A DNA stretch of 64,000 nt from VRUE01 sp963753585 (lineage in GTDB: Bacteria; Actinomycetota; Thermoleophilia; Solirubrobacterales; 70-9), in assembly GCA_963753585.1 (NCBI GenBank), contig CAVWCU010000002.1, positions 62,001-126,000 of the forward strand. Direction: 5' to 3'. This document shows positions 50,529-59,834 of this stretch, piece by piece (within the stretch, counting starts at the first letter, position 1; every line of letters starts with the position of its first letter). The notes under the pieces were generated by a model. The model had not been told where the DNA came from and searched no databases. It saw only the letters and a list, made by a program, of their open reading frames with translations. Both the position numbers and the translations under genes were made by a program.

Positions 50529-51257
50529 CGCAAAGCTCAATCCGAGCATCACGGCCGCCCCGCCAGCAACGCCGACGCTCGGTCCCAAAGCGCTTGGGCC
50601 GGAGTAGGCCTTGGGGAGCATCTCGACGACTATCAGCGCCAACATTGCTCCCGCCGCGAAGGCAAAGGAGAAAGGCAGGAGGCCACTGACCTCCTCCACC
50701 GCCAGGTAGGCGATCAGGGCGCCGATCGGCTGCGGGGCGCTGGTCGCCACGGCCGCCCAGAACTGGCGGGCGCGGCCAAAGCCGGCTTCCTGCATCGGGA
50801 TCGCGACGCTGGTTCCCTCCGGCACGTTCTGTATCCCGATTGCGAGGATCACGAACAGGCTCAGCCCCGCCCGGTCCGAAGCGAAAGCGGTGCCGATCGC
50901 GAAACCCTCGGGCAGGCTGTGGACGAAGAGGACGAGGAAGACGAGGGCCGACGTTCGCGTTCCAGGGCCGGTGCGACCCATAAAGCCGTGGTCGGGCTTG
51001 AAGCGCCGGCTGACCACGATTAGGAAGACGACGCCGACCGCGAAGCCAGCGACCACCCCGGCGAGCGAGCCTTCTTCGGTTGCCGGGATGAGCAATCCCG
51101 CGAGGGCGGCGACACCCATCACGCCCGCAGCAAACCCAAGCAAGAAGGGCGTTGCCCGCTCGGTGCGACGTCCGAAGAGAAAAACGGGAACCGCACCCAC
51201 TCCAGTCGCAAGCGCGGTGGCCGAGGCAGCCAGCAAAAGGACGACGACGTCTGGCAT
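50517..51257 (-). CDS. ZIP-family metal transporter
   Basis: 246 aa with eight predicted helices. The metal-binding helices are intact: VLFVHSLPEGFAIGTAF (HSxPEG) and GIQNVPEGTSVAIPM (NxPEG). A short His-containing cytoplasmic loop (RRFKPDHGFMG) lies between helices 3 and 4. It imports Zn2+, Fe2+ or similar ions. The 3' ends of this gene and the APC permease overlap by 12 bp (50517-50528). Confidence 0.9.
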   Translation of the reverse strand: MPDVVVLLLAASATALATGVGAVPVFLFGRRTERATPFLLGFAAGVMGVAALAGLLIPATEEGSLAGVVAGFAVGVVFLIVVSRRFKPDHGFMGRTGPGTRTSALVFLVLFVHSLPEGFAIGTAFASDRAGLSLFVILAIGIQNVPEGTSVAIPMQEAGFGRARQFWAAVATSAPQPIGALIAYLAVEEVSGLLPFSFAFAAGAMLALIVVEMLPKAYSGPSALGPSVGVAGGAAVMLGLSFALGV

Positions 51258-51390
51258 TCAGCGGTGCCTACGTCGCAGTCTCAGGTCGCATAGCGGGCGA
51301 ATCTTCTCAACTCCCCCCGGCTGGATATCGGAGTCCACAGCCCCAGGTCGGTGCGGCGTCGCCTCAGAACTCCTACCGCCGAGGCGGGAG

Positions 51391-52559
51391 TCAGACACTC
51401 GGACGTAGCGGCACCCAGTTCATAAGCGTGGGGAAAATGCGGCTATCCGCCCGAATTGGCGGAGGCCAATGGATGAAGTGATGCTTTGGTGGCCAGAACT
51501 GTGCCACTGGTGGAGGTTCGCCGTCGATCCGCTCTTTACCAAGCGGATCAGTGATGGCGGTGGCGTAAAAGCCGATCCCGGCGAAGGTAAGCATTGCCGC
51601 ATAGCTGTCCCTGGGCTCTGAGGTCGGGTCTGGGCCGGTTATGACGCCGGAACCCGTCTTGAGCATGGGTCTGCCGGTCCAGGAAAAAAACCCGATCCAA
51701 GTGTTGTCAGCAACCCGGCCCTCTCGCACGGCGCGATGGTGATCGGGTGGGACGACCCCCTCCTGACTTAGGTCTGCGGCGATCAGCGCCATCGCCGTCT
51801 TATCCGCCCAGAGGGCTAGGAGGGCCTGGCTGGACTGGTCGAGGCTAAGCGTCAGCCCTCTTGCCATTGGCACGAGAAACGGGATTACCGAGTCCTCCAA
51901 ATGCTTGAAGTGCGTGTTGCAGGCGCTGCAGAAAATCCGTGCCCGATAGCTCGCGAATGAGACCGGCTGCTTTCTCGGAGACCGCCCCACGATGACCGTC
52001 TCATCCGGCGAAAGGAAATCTTTGACCCCAAGCCGATTGGCAATCCAGGCTGGAATCGCGTGCTCCCGGCTGTCGGCCTTTGCGCCACAGAAGATGCACT
52101 GGGGCGCAGCCTTGGCAGGGGGCCGAAATACCTCCCAGCCAGAGGGAGTCTCGGCGCGACACAGATGCTTCCCGCACTCAGGGCAGTCGGCGTGTCCCGA
52201 GTCTTTTTCTCTCTCGGCGCCGGCAACTCGATGCGAATCTCCTTCCCGCAGGCGGGGCAGGCGAACTGCTCGATAGAGCCCGAGATCAGCATCTCCGGGT
52301 GCATCGACATGGCCAGATAGGTCTGCCGGGCGCTCCTTTCGGCCTCCTCCTCTGGATCCTCATGTTGTGGAAGTTCTGCCTCTCGCTCAGGATCGCAGTG
52401 CTCCACCACAACGGCCCAGTGCTTCGGCAGGGGTTTACCTGGGAGTCCATCGAGATTGATTTCTCTCGAACGTAGAACCCGAATCTGAGGGTGCCCGTCA
52501 AGAACTTGGTCCTCAGCCTCGCCTTGAGTCTCAGCGACAGCCATAACCCCGCGAGCCAT
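51391..52559 (-). pseudogene. HNH-type zinc nuclease-like protein, frameshifted at a poly-A run
   Basis: The ATG at 52559 opens a frame with FACPACGKEIRIELPAPREKK. At the A-run near 52205 one base seems missing. The other frame continues with ADCPECGKHLC, then QCIFCGAKADSREHAIPAWI and RIFCSACNTHFKHLED, and ends at 51391. CxxC...EHxIPxW...CxxCN is a clear HNH/treble-clef pattern. The long C-terminal domain (LLALWADKTAMALIAADL, FPTLMNWVPLRPS) is typical of the larger family with this zinc module. Restored length is ~389 aa. It could be a defence nuclease or a toxin. Confidence 0.65.
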
Positions 52560-52621
52560 CAGGGCTCCCCCCCTCTACGCAGGCAAATCGGAACTCGGAT
52601 TGCCGTGAACACGAAGCGATT

Positions 52622-53956
52622 TTGACGGTCTTCACGGCGGCCGGAGCTTGCCTCCACGCACGATGCGTACGCCGGGTGGCTGGCTACCTTGGTCCGGTGG
52701 ACACACAAGCTGCAAACAAGGCGGAGTACGCAACGCAGTTGATGCATGCCGCCCTTCAGCTCGCAGTGGTCGCACCGTCCGATCGCCAGCAACGCATCCT
52801 TGCTCGCTACGTCCTGCTAGAGGCCGATTCGGCCGGGAGATGGCTGAGCAGGTGGCAAAAGGGGCTCGCGGCCTCGGCCACCTCGCGGTCCACGGCGCGC
52901 GCCGCGAAGCGCCAGATGAGGAGGTTTCGCCGCGAGTACGCGAAGCAAAAGGAGATTCGTGACCGACTCGTCGCGCGGCGGCAAGCAGCGGAGAGCGAGC
53001 GAGCGGCTGACCTGCGACGCACGGTCGAGCTTTGGCGAAGCATGTCTCGCACCGGCGCGGATCGACTCTGTGAATGCGCACGAGCGGCCTGCGTTGCTCT
53101 CGGTTCAACCGCTGAGCTCGCACCAGTCCTCGAACCCGCACAGCTCGACAAGGTGCGTGCGGCGCTGCAGGAGATCGAACTGGACCCAAATGCCGTCCAC
53201 ATGGATGCGACCTCATATGCCACCGGCGAACGAAATCTTCTGACTTCGATTGGAATGGGATCACTGGGACGACGCATAACGCAGATCAACGATGTTCACG
53301 ACCAGCTTGATCTCCTGTTTGGGCTTCGCGAGCTGGCGGACGGAGTCGATCCACTGGGTCTCCTGCTTCGCTCTGCCCTCGTTGTCGAGATCGCGACGCT
53401 CATCGACCTCACCATCGGCCCTCCTCCCGGAGAATCCCCTAACAAGCAGGACGGCGTACCACTGATCTCACTGATCGATCGCGGTCGAGGCGAAGCTGGA
53501 TTCGATCTGCTGTCGCAGCTTGGCAACGAGATCATCCCCGTCGAGTCCCGAGTCAACGTGCGTGACTTGAGGAACCGAGTCGCGGCTCATCTAGACACGC
53601 AGCTCACCCTCGAGGAGATTCGCGACACCATCGAGGCCCTCGACGTTTCCCAACTCTTTCGGTTCGCCGATGTTGTCCTCGACTGGCTGGATGCAGCCGC
53701 ATGCAGTCACGTCGACCTCGGCCTCCTGGTGATAGGGCATCGCAGGATGTCGTCGCTGCAGCCAACGGACCGGACGGTAACTGCAGCATTTGAAGCAGAG
53801 CAATTCGCGAATGTCCTCGATAGCCCCGTCGGTGCGATCGTCGGCGGTGGCTTTGGGCCGAGAGGAACCGGCGGAATCGCTGGAGTTATTGCGGGGCGTG
53901 CGAAGAGTCGGCGTGTTCCCTGGTTGGCCGATCCCGAGGAGAAAGCTGCCGCTTAG
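52622..53956 (+). CDS. Unknown protein with a HEPN-like R-x(n)-H motif
   Basis: Up to 444 aa; a GTG at 52697 is an alternative start because the first 25 residues look non-native. The region ~65-135 is a long, very basic helix (ARAAKRQMRRFRREYAKQKE). Residues ~325-345 contain VRDLRNRVAAHLDTQLTLEE, an R-x(3-5)-H arrangement like HEPN ribonuclease motifs (R, N/D, then H). The C-terminus is Gly-rich. No domain can be assigned firmly. It faces the multi-HTH gene and their 3' ends overlap by 71 bp (53886-53956). Confidence 0.45.
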   Translation: MTVFTAAGACLHARCVRRVAGYLGPVDTQAANKAEYATQLMHAALQLAVVAPSDRQQRILARYVLLEADSAGRWLSRWQKGLAASATSRSTARAAKRQMRRFRREYAKQKEIRDRLVARRQAAESERAADLRRTVELWRSMSRTGADRLCECARAACVALGSTAELAPVLEPAQLDKVRAALQEIELDPNAVHMDATSYATGERNLLTSIGMGSLGRRITQINDVHDQLDLLFGLRELADGVDPLGLLLRSALVVEIATLIDLTIGPPPGESPNKQDGVPLISLIDRGRGEAGFDLLSQLGNEIIPVESRVNVRDLRNRVAAHLDTQLTLEEIRDTIEALDVSQLFRFADVVLDWLDAAACSHVDLGLLVIGHRRMSSLQPTDRTVTAAFEAEQFANVLDSPVGAIVGGGFGPRGTGGIAGVIAGRAKSRRVPWLADPEEKAAA

Positions 53957-55691
53957 CCACGGAAGGCGACACGCAGCATTGGCGCCGGAGACGTGCGGCG
54001 GCTTGTACCCGGCCACGAGGGGGGCGACGATATGGAAGATGCTCCCCGGCATCCCTCAGTTCGCGGATGTACGGCGAGATTGATTTTCGCGGAATGTCGA
54101 GCGCTTCGGCTATCTCAGCTTCTGGCCTTCCTTCATTCCACAGCCGCACGACCATCTGATTCCTGTCTGCTTTGCTCGGGCGGTCCCCTGGGAGGTATTC
54201 CGGCGGCGCCAAAGGTCGGACGTACCAGTTGCCAACCCCGGCGAACAACTCGGAGAACTCGATCCCCAGAGCACCGGCAACTCGTACGACAGTGAAGACC
54301 CTGAAGTTCCGATCCCATCGCTCGAAGTCCTCGATCTCGCTGCGGCCCATCGCCGCCCGTTCTGCAACTGCCCGCTGAGACAAATCGAGGCGAAAGCGAG
54401 CCCGCGCCGCATTGACCGCAATTCGCTCCGGCACTATGTCGGGCTTCGGTAGGGCCTCCTCCACCCGGAACGACGCCGATGATGCGTCCCAGGCGACACC
54501 AGCGGTGAGCGATCCGTATGGCGCCTTCAGACTGGCGGCGACCCTCAAGATGAGTGAGAGCTGAGGAGAACCGAACTTGCCCTTCTCGAAGCGATGCAGG
54601 TAGGCGAAGTCGAGCTCGGTGGCTTCGCCTAGTTGCCTGAGACTCCAGCCGGAGAGCTGGCGGAGGCGTGACACGTTGGCCCCGAGCCTGGCCCCGATCT
54701 CCTTGGGGGAGGCGTTCTCGACTGCGGTCCTCTCTGAGGACTCCTCCTCGATCTTGCCATCAGCCCCGCCGCCGCTCGATTGCATCGGGCAACGCTCGCG
54801 CCGGCGGCGAGCACGTTCATGCTCCGCCCTCGTCGGCCTGTTGCGATAGGGAAGGTGCTCCCCTCGCTCGCGCATCCTGTGGATCGTGGCGGAGACCGAA
54901 CCGGGCGAGCTTCCTATGGCTTCGCCGATCTCCTGAGCCCCCTTGCCTTCGGCCCACATGCGGCGGATCGGGGCGTCGGCGCCGTGTGCGGGTCGGTGCG
55001 CCCGAGAGGAGCAGGAGCCGGGCCGGGCCTCCCAGTGGATGCCTCGGAAGAGAAACTCCGCAGGGACCTCCAGCGCTCGGGCTATCGCGAGGCAGGTCCC
55101 GACCGTCGTCTCGCAGGTGCCTTGCTCGATCGGCGAGAGGGACTTTCGGCCGAGCCCCGCCGCTTCCGCAAGCCCATACTGCGTCAGGTGACGCCGCTCC
55201 CGCGTGTCGCGGATCGTCTCCCCGATCAGCCTCGCCGCCTCCTCCCGGGTGGCGACGGGCCTGCTTCGCGGCAAAGGCTCGAAGATCGGCGCGTTGCTCG
55301 GAAGCACCTGGAAGAAGCCTGAGAGACGTTCGGGCGGCCGTCGATCAGCCCCGAGCAGGATCTGCCCGGGCGTCCAGTAGACCTGCTCGGCAAGTGCGTC
55401 GATCGAGGCACCCAGCGAGCCCATGAGCCGCAGCGCCGTCGTGATCTGGGGTTCGTGGGCGGCATCGCCTTCGAACTTCGAGACGTCTCCGGCCGTCATT
55501 GCGGCACGATGGGCCAATTGGTCCCGACTGAGGCCGGTGCCGACTCGCAGCCTGCGCAGGTTGATCGAGAGCCGATCTACGAGAGGACTCCCAGGCCCGG
55601 TTTCTGGAATGCAGTCCTCGCAGGTAGCCGGTGGAGGCTCGTTCCCGAGACAGACCAACACGCGACCGCACTCGGCGCAATGAAGACTCAC
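53886..55691 (-). CDS. 601-aa duplicated multi-helix-turn-helix regulator
   Basis: A zinc-ribbon-like N-terminus (CAECGRVLVC, CEDC) is followed by two similar halves. Each half has two XRE-type HTH domains (LSRDQLAHRAAMTAGDVSKFE and LTQYGLAEAAGLGRKSLSPI; LRQLGEATELDFAYLHRFE and LSQRAVAERAAMGRSEIEDFE). A homeodomain-like segment ends each half (RRMWAEGKGAQEIGEAIG; VRLWNEGRPEAEIAEALDI), with the shared hallmark GEHLPYR. Six DNA-binding units in one chain is very unusual. It overlaps the 115-aa gene upstream by 1 nt. A master regulator of the element is plausible. Confidence 0.75.
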   Translation of the reverse strand: MSLHCAECGRVLVCLGNEPPPATCEDCIPETGPGSPLVDRLSINLRRLRVGTGLSRDQLAHRAAMTAGDVSKFEGDAAHEPQITTALRLMGSLGASIDALAEQVYWTPGQILLGADRRPPERLSGFFQVLPSNAPIFEPLPRSRPVATREEAARLIGETIRDTRERRHLTQYGLAEAAGLGRKSLSPIEQGTCETTVGTCLAIARALEVPAEFLFRGIHWEARPGSCSSRAHRPAHGADAPIRRMWAEGKGAQEIGEAIGSSPGSVSATIHRMRERGEHLPYRNRPTRAEHERARRRRERCPMQSSGGGADGKIEEESSERTAVENASPKEIGARLGANVSRLRQLSGWSLRQLGEATELDFAYLHRFEKGKFGSPQLSLILRVAASLKAPYGSLTAGVAWDASSASFRVEEALPKPDIVPERIAVNAARARFRLDLSQRAVAERAAMGRSEIEDFERWDRNFRVFTVVRVAGALGIEFSELFAGVGNWYVRPLAPPEYLPGDRPSKADRNQMVVRLWNEGRPEAEIAEALDIPRKSISPYIRELRDAGEHLPYRRPPRGRVQAAARLRRQCCVSPSVAKRQLSPRDRPTREHADSSHAPQ

Positions 55692-56035
55692 TAGTCGGCT
55701 CGCGTGTCGGCAGGCTCGACGAGTACCGAGATGCCGTAGGCCAGTCGGAACTCCAGCGGCTCAGCATCCCCGTCACCGGGTCCGATGAAAATCTGCGTGT
55801 CAGCAGGATCGAGAAAGACGCCGTGGGGACCGTCCAGAACCAAGCTGATCGCCGAGTGGTCAGGCGGCAGGAACTCGACTCGGAGCAGCTCGCCCTGCAT
55901 TCCACAGCCGAAGAACTGGCCGTAGTAGTTGATCGTCGCTTTGACTTGCGAGCCGATCCAGCCATGCAGGCGTTGCAGGGCCTCGGTGAACTCGATCGAC
56001 CGTAGGTCGTCCATATGGAACAAAGGCGCGGGCAT
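55691..56035 (-). CDS. Small unknown protein coupled to the ECF sigma gene
   Basis: About 114 aa from the ATG at 56035, which lies 2 nt after the sigma-factor stop; a longer frame would overlap that gene. The body is beta-rich (VKATINYYGQFFGCGMQGEL, quoted in part as INYYGQFFGCGM, then VEFLPPDHSAISLVLDG and FIGPGDG). No signal peptide or helix-turn-helix is present. It could be a cytosolic partner of the sigma factor, but the sequence does not show an anti-sigma fold. Next gene downstream is the multi-HTH regulator. Confidence 0.55.
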   Translation of the reverse strand: MPAPLFHMDDLRSIEFTEALQRLHGWIGSQVKATINYYGQFFGCGMQGELLRVEFLPPDHSAISLVLDGPHGVFLDPADTQIFIGPGDGDAEPLEFRLAYGISVLVEPADTRAD

Positions 56036-56037
56036 CG

Positions 56038-56604
56038 CTAAGTGGGCCCCCTCTCCAGCAATTGCCTGACGCAAGCGCGCCCCTCCTTCAGACAGCGATG
56101 GACCTTGGCCCGACTCCAACCGCGCAGCTCACCGATCTCGGCGTAGCTGCACCCGAGGCCGAGCAAGATCAGGGCCGCCCGCTCGTCCGGCTTCAGCTGC
56201 TCGATCAATTCGATGACCTGCGCACTGTCCTCTGTGCGCTCGACCAACTCGGCCGGCCCGGTGCCCTCCGGGGACACCACCATCTCCAGCCCTTCGGCAG
56301 CGGTACGGCGATAGCGCTCCTCGCGCTCGGCCGCCTGCCTGGTGATCGCCCAGGCGGCACGCTTGATGACGAGGAGCATCCAGTGCAGGGCGTCGTCACC
56401 GGACGGGCCGTCGTAGAAGCGAAGGAACTGGACGCAGGCGTCGTTCAGGGCGTCCTCGGCGTCCTCACGGCGACGGGAGTGAAAGCGAGCCTGGCGCATG
56501 AGCCTGGCGCGCTCCGTGCGAAGCAAGCGGTCGAGCACCTGAGCTCGTCGCTCTCTTTCAACTCTCCGGCTCTGCGGCGGGGAGGCCATGCAGCCGCCCC
56601 GCAC
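56038..56604 (-). CDS. ECF-type sigma factor
   Basis: 188 aa (ATG at 56589 is an alternative). Region 2 spans ~25-95 (RERRAQVLDRLLRTERARLM, REDAEDALNDACVQFLRFYD, LHWMLLVIKRAAWAITRQ). Region 4 spans ~130-185 (VIELIEQLKPDERAALILLG, CSYAEIGELRGWSRAKVHRCLKEG; both shown at or under limit: CSYAEIGELRGWSRAKVHR). This is a minimal two-region sigma factor. Its gene is upstream of two small regulatory genes and may read the CGATGCAA-N13-TGGACAG promoters. A GC-rich stem-loop overlaps its 5' end. Confidence 0.75.
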   Translation of the reverse strand: MRGGCMASPPQSRRVERERRAQVLDRLLRTERARLMRQARFHSRRREDAEDALNDACVQFLRFYDGPSGDDALHWMLLVIKRAAWAITRQAAEREERYRRTAAEGLEMVVSPEGTGPAELVERTEDSAQVIELIEQLKPDERAALILLGLGCSYAEIGELRGWSRAKVHRCLKEGRACVRQLLERGPT

Positions 56605-56666
56605 GCGCAGCGTGCGATCCTCGGGCGGCGGGCCTCCCCAGCCGCCGGGGAGCTACCCGGCCGGAA

Positions 56667-58739
56667 TCAGCGGCCTATCCGCATGGCGCGCTCCGCGCTG
56701 CGGACCCGCTGTTTGCCGAGCTGTTTCTGCACCCTCGCAAGACGCAAGGCGGCCTCGCGGCGGTCCCGTCGCTGTGCGGCATCGCGGGGCTTGCCGCCAA
56801 GCGGGTCCTTGCCGGTCGAGGTGATGCCGTAGCGCTGGCGGTAGCCGTAGATCGTGTCGACGCCGTTGTTCCAAAGCGCGGCGTTCAACGGGTCCTTGGG
56901 ACGAGGGCCGATGCTCTCCACGATCAGCTTGCTCGGCTGCGCGCGCTCGGCGGCAACTGCGCGGCGGCGAAGATCGACCAGCCGGTCTTCGATCAAGGCG
57001 AGCTCGGCCCGCTCTGCGCCACTCAGAGCGGACGCTCGGGGCGTTTCGGTCGCCACCTTGACAGTGAGGCCATCACGCTCCCCTTCGAGGCGGCCGAGCT
57101 GTTCGGTGGCGATGCCCGCGCGGGCGCCCTCCATATCCGTAAGTCGAGCCTTGGCCGTGCCGATGCGCCGCTCGAGGTCGGCGAGTCGTTCCTCGACCGG
57201 GGAGCGCTCGGATGCAGCCGCGCGGCGGCGCTCAAGCTCCGCCCGCCTCCTCGCCAGGTCGAGGGGCGCCATCGCCTCAATGCGCTTCCGTGCTCCGACC
57301 TCCACCGCGGCGTACTCGCTCGCCGCTCGCTCCGCCCCGACCCGGAGGTCGTGTGCGGCGTCCTCGACCTCCCGCGTGCCCGGTCCAAGGTCGGCGTCGG
57401 TCAGCTCCGAGGCGGTCACTCCGTAGGCCGTGGTGGCGCCGGACGTGCGGGAGATCGCAACGGTGAAATCCTCGCGGCTGATGCCGGAGTCGAGCAGGGC
57501 GAAGGCCGAATCGAAGGTCTTGGACTCGGTGCTGTAGGTGGTCAGCGCGTAGGCGTGCTGGATTGCTGGCTCGCGCGAAGGCGTGAGCCTCTCCAGGTAG
57601 CGGCGGTCGAGCCGCACACCCTGACCTTCGACGCCGAGACGCTGGAGGTAGAGATGGTGCTTTGCCTGATCGACGGCGACGATCTCCCACCGTTCGCGGT
57701 TCGACACCTGCGGCGTGTTGATCCGGGTGACGACACGATCACCCACGGCGAACGGTTGGCCGCCGACGACCAGGGCGTCCCTCCCGACCCTGCCCTCGGC
57801 CGCGAGCAGTTCGCGTGCCCGTTCGTTCAGCTCGAAGACGTCGCGGGTGCGACGGGCGATCATCACGGCGTCCTCGCCGGAGGCGTATCGCTTGTGCCAG
57901 TCGAGCACTTGGGCGTCCAACACCTCGGGCAGGGTGTCGGCGATCACCAGGCGGTCGTGAGCGCGCAGCACGTCGAGCGCGTCCGAGCCGCGACCTTCGT
58001 GTGCAAGTTCAACGATTTCGCGGTCAACCGGATCGCGCTGGCGCCGGATCTGCGTCAGCACAACCGGCTCGATCTCGTTGGTCAGGTTTCCATAGAGGCC
58101 ACCGGGACCAACCGCCCCGATCTGGCGGGGGTCGCCGATCAAAACGAGCTTGCCGTCACAGCCCTCAGCCAAGTCCACGAGCGCTGCCATGTGCGGGGTG
58201 GGCGTGGTCGAGGACTCGTCCACGACGATCACCGTCCCCCGCGGCAGGGGAGCGATTCCGCGCTCGGCCAGCTCTCCGGTCTGGATCAAGAACGCGGTAA
58301 CTGAAGTGGCGGGAACACCGGCGTCGGATAGCTCACCGGAGGCGCTGCGGGCCGTGGCGACTCCTACGCCTCGAATCCCGACCGCAGCCCAAGCCTCCTG
58401 CGCTGCGGCGAGCGCGGTCGTCTTGCCGGTCCCCGGCAGGGCGGCGACCGCGACGACCCGCTCGCCGCCGGTGGTGAGGCGGCGGACCATCTCGACCTGC
58501 TGTTGGCTCAGGTAGTCGTGGCGGTCGAGGACGGCAGCGAGGGTGGCGCTATCGACCACCGCTGCCCCTGCCTTCTCCCCCTTCCGGGCGGTCTCCATGA
58601 AGCGCTGCTCCATCTGCCAGAGGCGAGGCGTCGTGTAGTAGGTGGTGTCGAGGGGTCCGGCGCCACGATGCACCTCGATCAGTCGTCCGGCCGTCGAGCA
58701 GAGACTTGACCGCGGCCTCAAGCGCTCGGGCGTCGGCAC
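56667..58739 (-). CDS. MobF relaxase, helicase part (3' segment of a frameshifted gene)
   Basis: The usable coding part starts near 58695 with GRLIEVHRGAGPLDTTYYTT. A RecD/TraI-type helicase follows: LSQQQVEMVRRLTTGGERV, Walker A ALPGTGKTTALAAAQEAW, Walker B VIVVDESSTTPT, LIGDPRQIGAVGPGG, RRQRDPVDREIVELAHEGRG (in part RRQRDPVDRE) and the UvrD-like C-terminal YSTESKTFDSAFALLDSG and TVAISRTSGATTAYG. A ~150-residue coiled coil ends the protein. The matching relaxase domain is in another frame directly upstream, and one extra base near 58695 explains the split. Confidence 0.82.
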   Translation of the reverse strand: MPTPERLRPRSSLCSTAGRLIEVHRGAGPLDTTYYTTPRLWQMEQRFMETARKGEKAGAAVVDSATLAAVLDRHDYLSQQQVEMVRRLTTGGERVVAVAALPGTGKTTALAAAQEAWAAVGIRGVGVATARSASGELSDAGVPATSVTAFLIQTGELAERGIAPLPRGTVIVVDESSTTPTPHMAALVDLAEGCDGKLVLIGDPRQIGAVGPGGLYGNLTNEIEPVVLTQIRRQRDPVDREIVELAHEGRGSDALDVLRAHDRLVIADTLPEVLDAQVLDWHKRYASGEDAVMIARRTRDVFELNERARELLAAEGRVGRDALVVGGQPFAVGDRVVTRINTPQVSNRERWEIVAVDQAKHHLYLQRLGVEGQGVRLDRRYLERLTPSREPAIQHAYALTTYSTESKTFDSAFALLDSGISREDFTVAISRTSGATTAYGVTASELTDADLGPGTREVEDAAHDLRVGAERAASEYAAVEVGARKRIEAMAPLDLARRRAELERRRAAASERSPVEERLADLERRIGTAKARLTDMEGARAGIATEQLGRLEGERDGLTVKVATETPRASALSGAERAELALIEDRLVDLRRRAVAAERAQPSKLIVESIGPRPKDPLNAALWNNGVDTIYGYRQRYGITSTGKDPLGGKPRDAAQRRDRREAALRLARVQKQLGKQRVRSAERAMRIGR

Positions 58740-59826
58740 CTTCGCGGAGCTGGTTCGCCACCGCAGACAAGAGATCGCGGCGGTCGAAGTGGGAGTGGTG
58801 AGCCTCTAGGTCGGCAAGGGCGCGGTCGAGGTGGGCGGCGGCGATCGGCTGGGGCTCGCGACGGCGGCCTCGACTGAGCATCCGGTCGATCGAGTCGGCC
58901 GTGAGGTCGAACTCGGCGGCGCGCGAGATCCACTCCTCCCGCTGGGTGTCGGGATCGACCGCATAGTCCTTCGCGTCGCGGGTGCGGTAGGCGGCCACTT
59001 CGGCAGCGGCCGGGGAGCTGGTGCCCCGCTCGGCCATCGCCGCGACGATCTCCGCCCGCCGCTGAGAGAAGTGGTCGATCACCGGCCGCCCGATGCCGGC
59101 GAGGTCGGAATAGCCGTTGACGACCGCCTGCCACTCGGCGCCGACCTCGCGGGTCAGCTCCGCCCGAAGCGCCGCCTGGTAGACGTGACCCGCCGCCTTT
59201 GCCTCGCGCAGAAGTGGCGACTGGCGCCGCGGGTTGGCGAGGCTAAGCCAGCGCCCATCCGAGGCGGCGCGGGTCATGTTGGCGGTGACGAGGTGGGTAT
59301 GGAGGGCAGGGTCGCCGGCCCGCGAGGAGCGGTGGCGGAAGCTCATCGAGAGAAAGCCGGACCCCGGCTCGATCGAGACGCCGCCCTTGCCTCGCTGCAC
59401 GAAGCACGCCGTCCTCTCCAGGTAGCCGACCGCCTCGGCGACGGCATGGTCGTGGGCGCGCAGGATCGCGGCGCGGACCTCGGGCGAGCCGACCGCGTAG
59501 AGCAGCGAGACCGACTTCGGGGCGGCAAAGCGAATGTCGTAGCCGAGGATCGGGTCGAGGTGACGCTCACGTCCCTCGGCGTCTACGAACTTCCGAGACT
59601 TGGGCCGGGCGACTAGGACGTCGCCGGTGACGGGGTGCTTCCCGGCGAGGACGGCGGCGTATGCCTCGCGGTCAACTTCGCCCGAGAGGCCGAGCTCCGC
59701 AGCCAGCTCGCCCATCCACTCGCCCGGCGCCTCGCCCGGCTTCGTGTAGTAATCCTCGCCGCCTTCGGCTACCGCTTCGATCCAGTAGTTGGCGTTGGCG
59801 CGGCCGATCTTCGTCACTCCCACCAT
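58549..59826 (-). CDS. MobF relaxase, TrwC-type nicking domain (5' segment of a frameshifted gene)
   Basis: The ATG at 59826 gives a normal TrwC/TraA start (VGVTKIGRANANYWIEAV). The tyrosine pair is at residues ~26-27 (GEDYYTKPGEAPGEWMG). DIRFAAPKSVSLLYAVG and the metal-binding H-x-H (DPALHTHLVTANM) follow in family order. Real coding ends near 58695 (LEAAVKSLLDG); residues after that are frame-shifted tail. Together the two parts restore a ~1,045-aa relaxase-helicase that nicks oriT and unwinds the transferred strand. A TGGACAA box ends 8 nt before the ATG, suggesting a leaderless mRNA. Confidence 0.85.
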   Translation of the reverse strand: MVGVTKIGRANANYWIEAVAEGGEDYYTKPGEAPGEWMGELAAELGLSGEVDREAYAAVLAGKHPVTGDVLVARPKSRKFVDAEGRERHLDPILGYDIRFAAPKSVSLLYAVGSPEVRAAILRAHDHAVAEAVGYLERTACFVQRGKGGVSIEPGSGFLSMSFRHRSSRAGDPALHTHLVTANMTRAASDGRWLSLANPRRQSPLLREAKAAGHVYQAALRAELTREVGAEWQAVVNGYSDLAGIGRPVIDHFSQRRAEIVAAMAERGTSSPAAAEVAAYRTRDAKDYAVDPDTQREEWISRAAEFDLTADSIDRMLSRGRRREPQPIAAAHLDRALADLEAHHSHFDRRDLLSAVANQLREGADARALEAAVKSLLDGRTTDRGASWRRTPRHHLLHDASPLADGAALHGDRPEGGEGRGSGGR

Positions 59827-59834
59827 CGCCCCTG

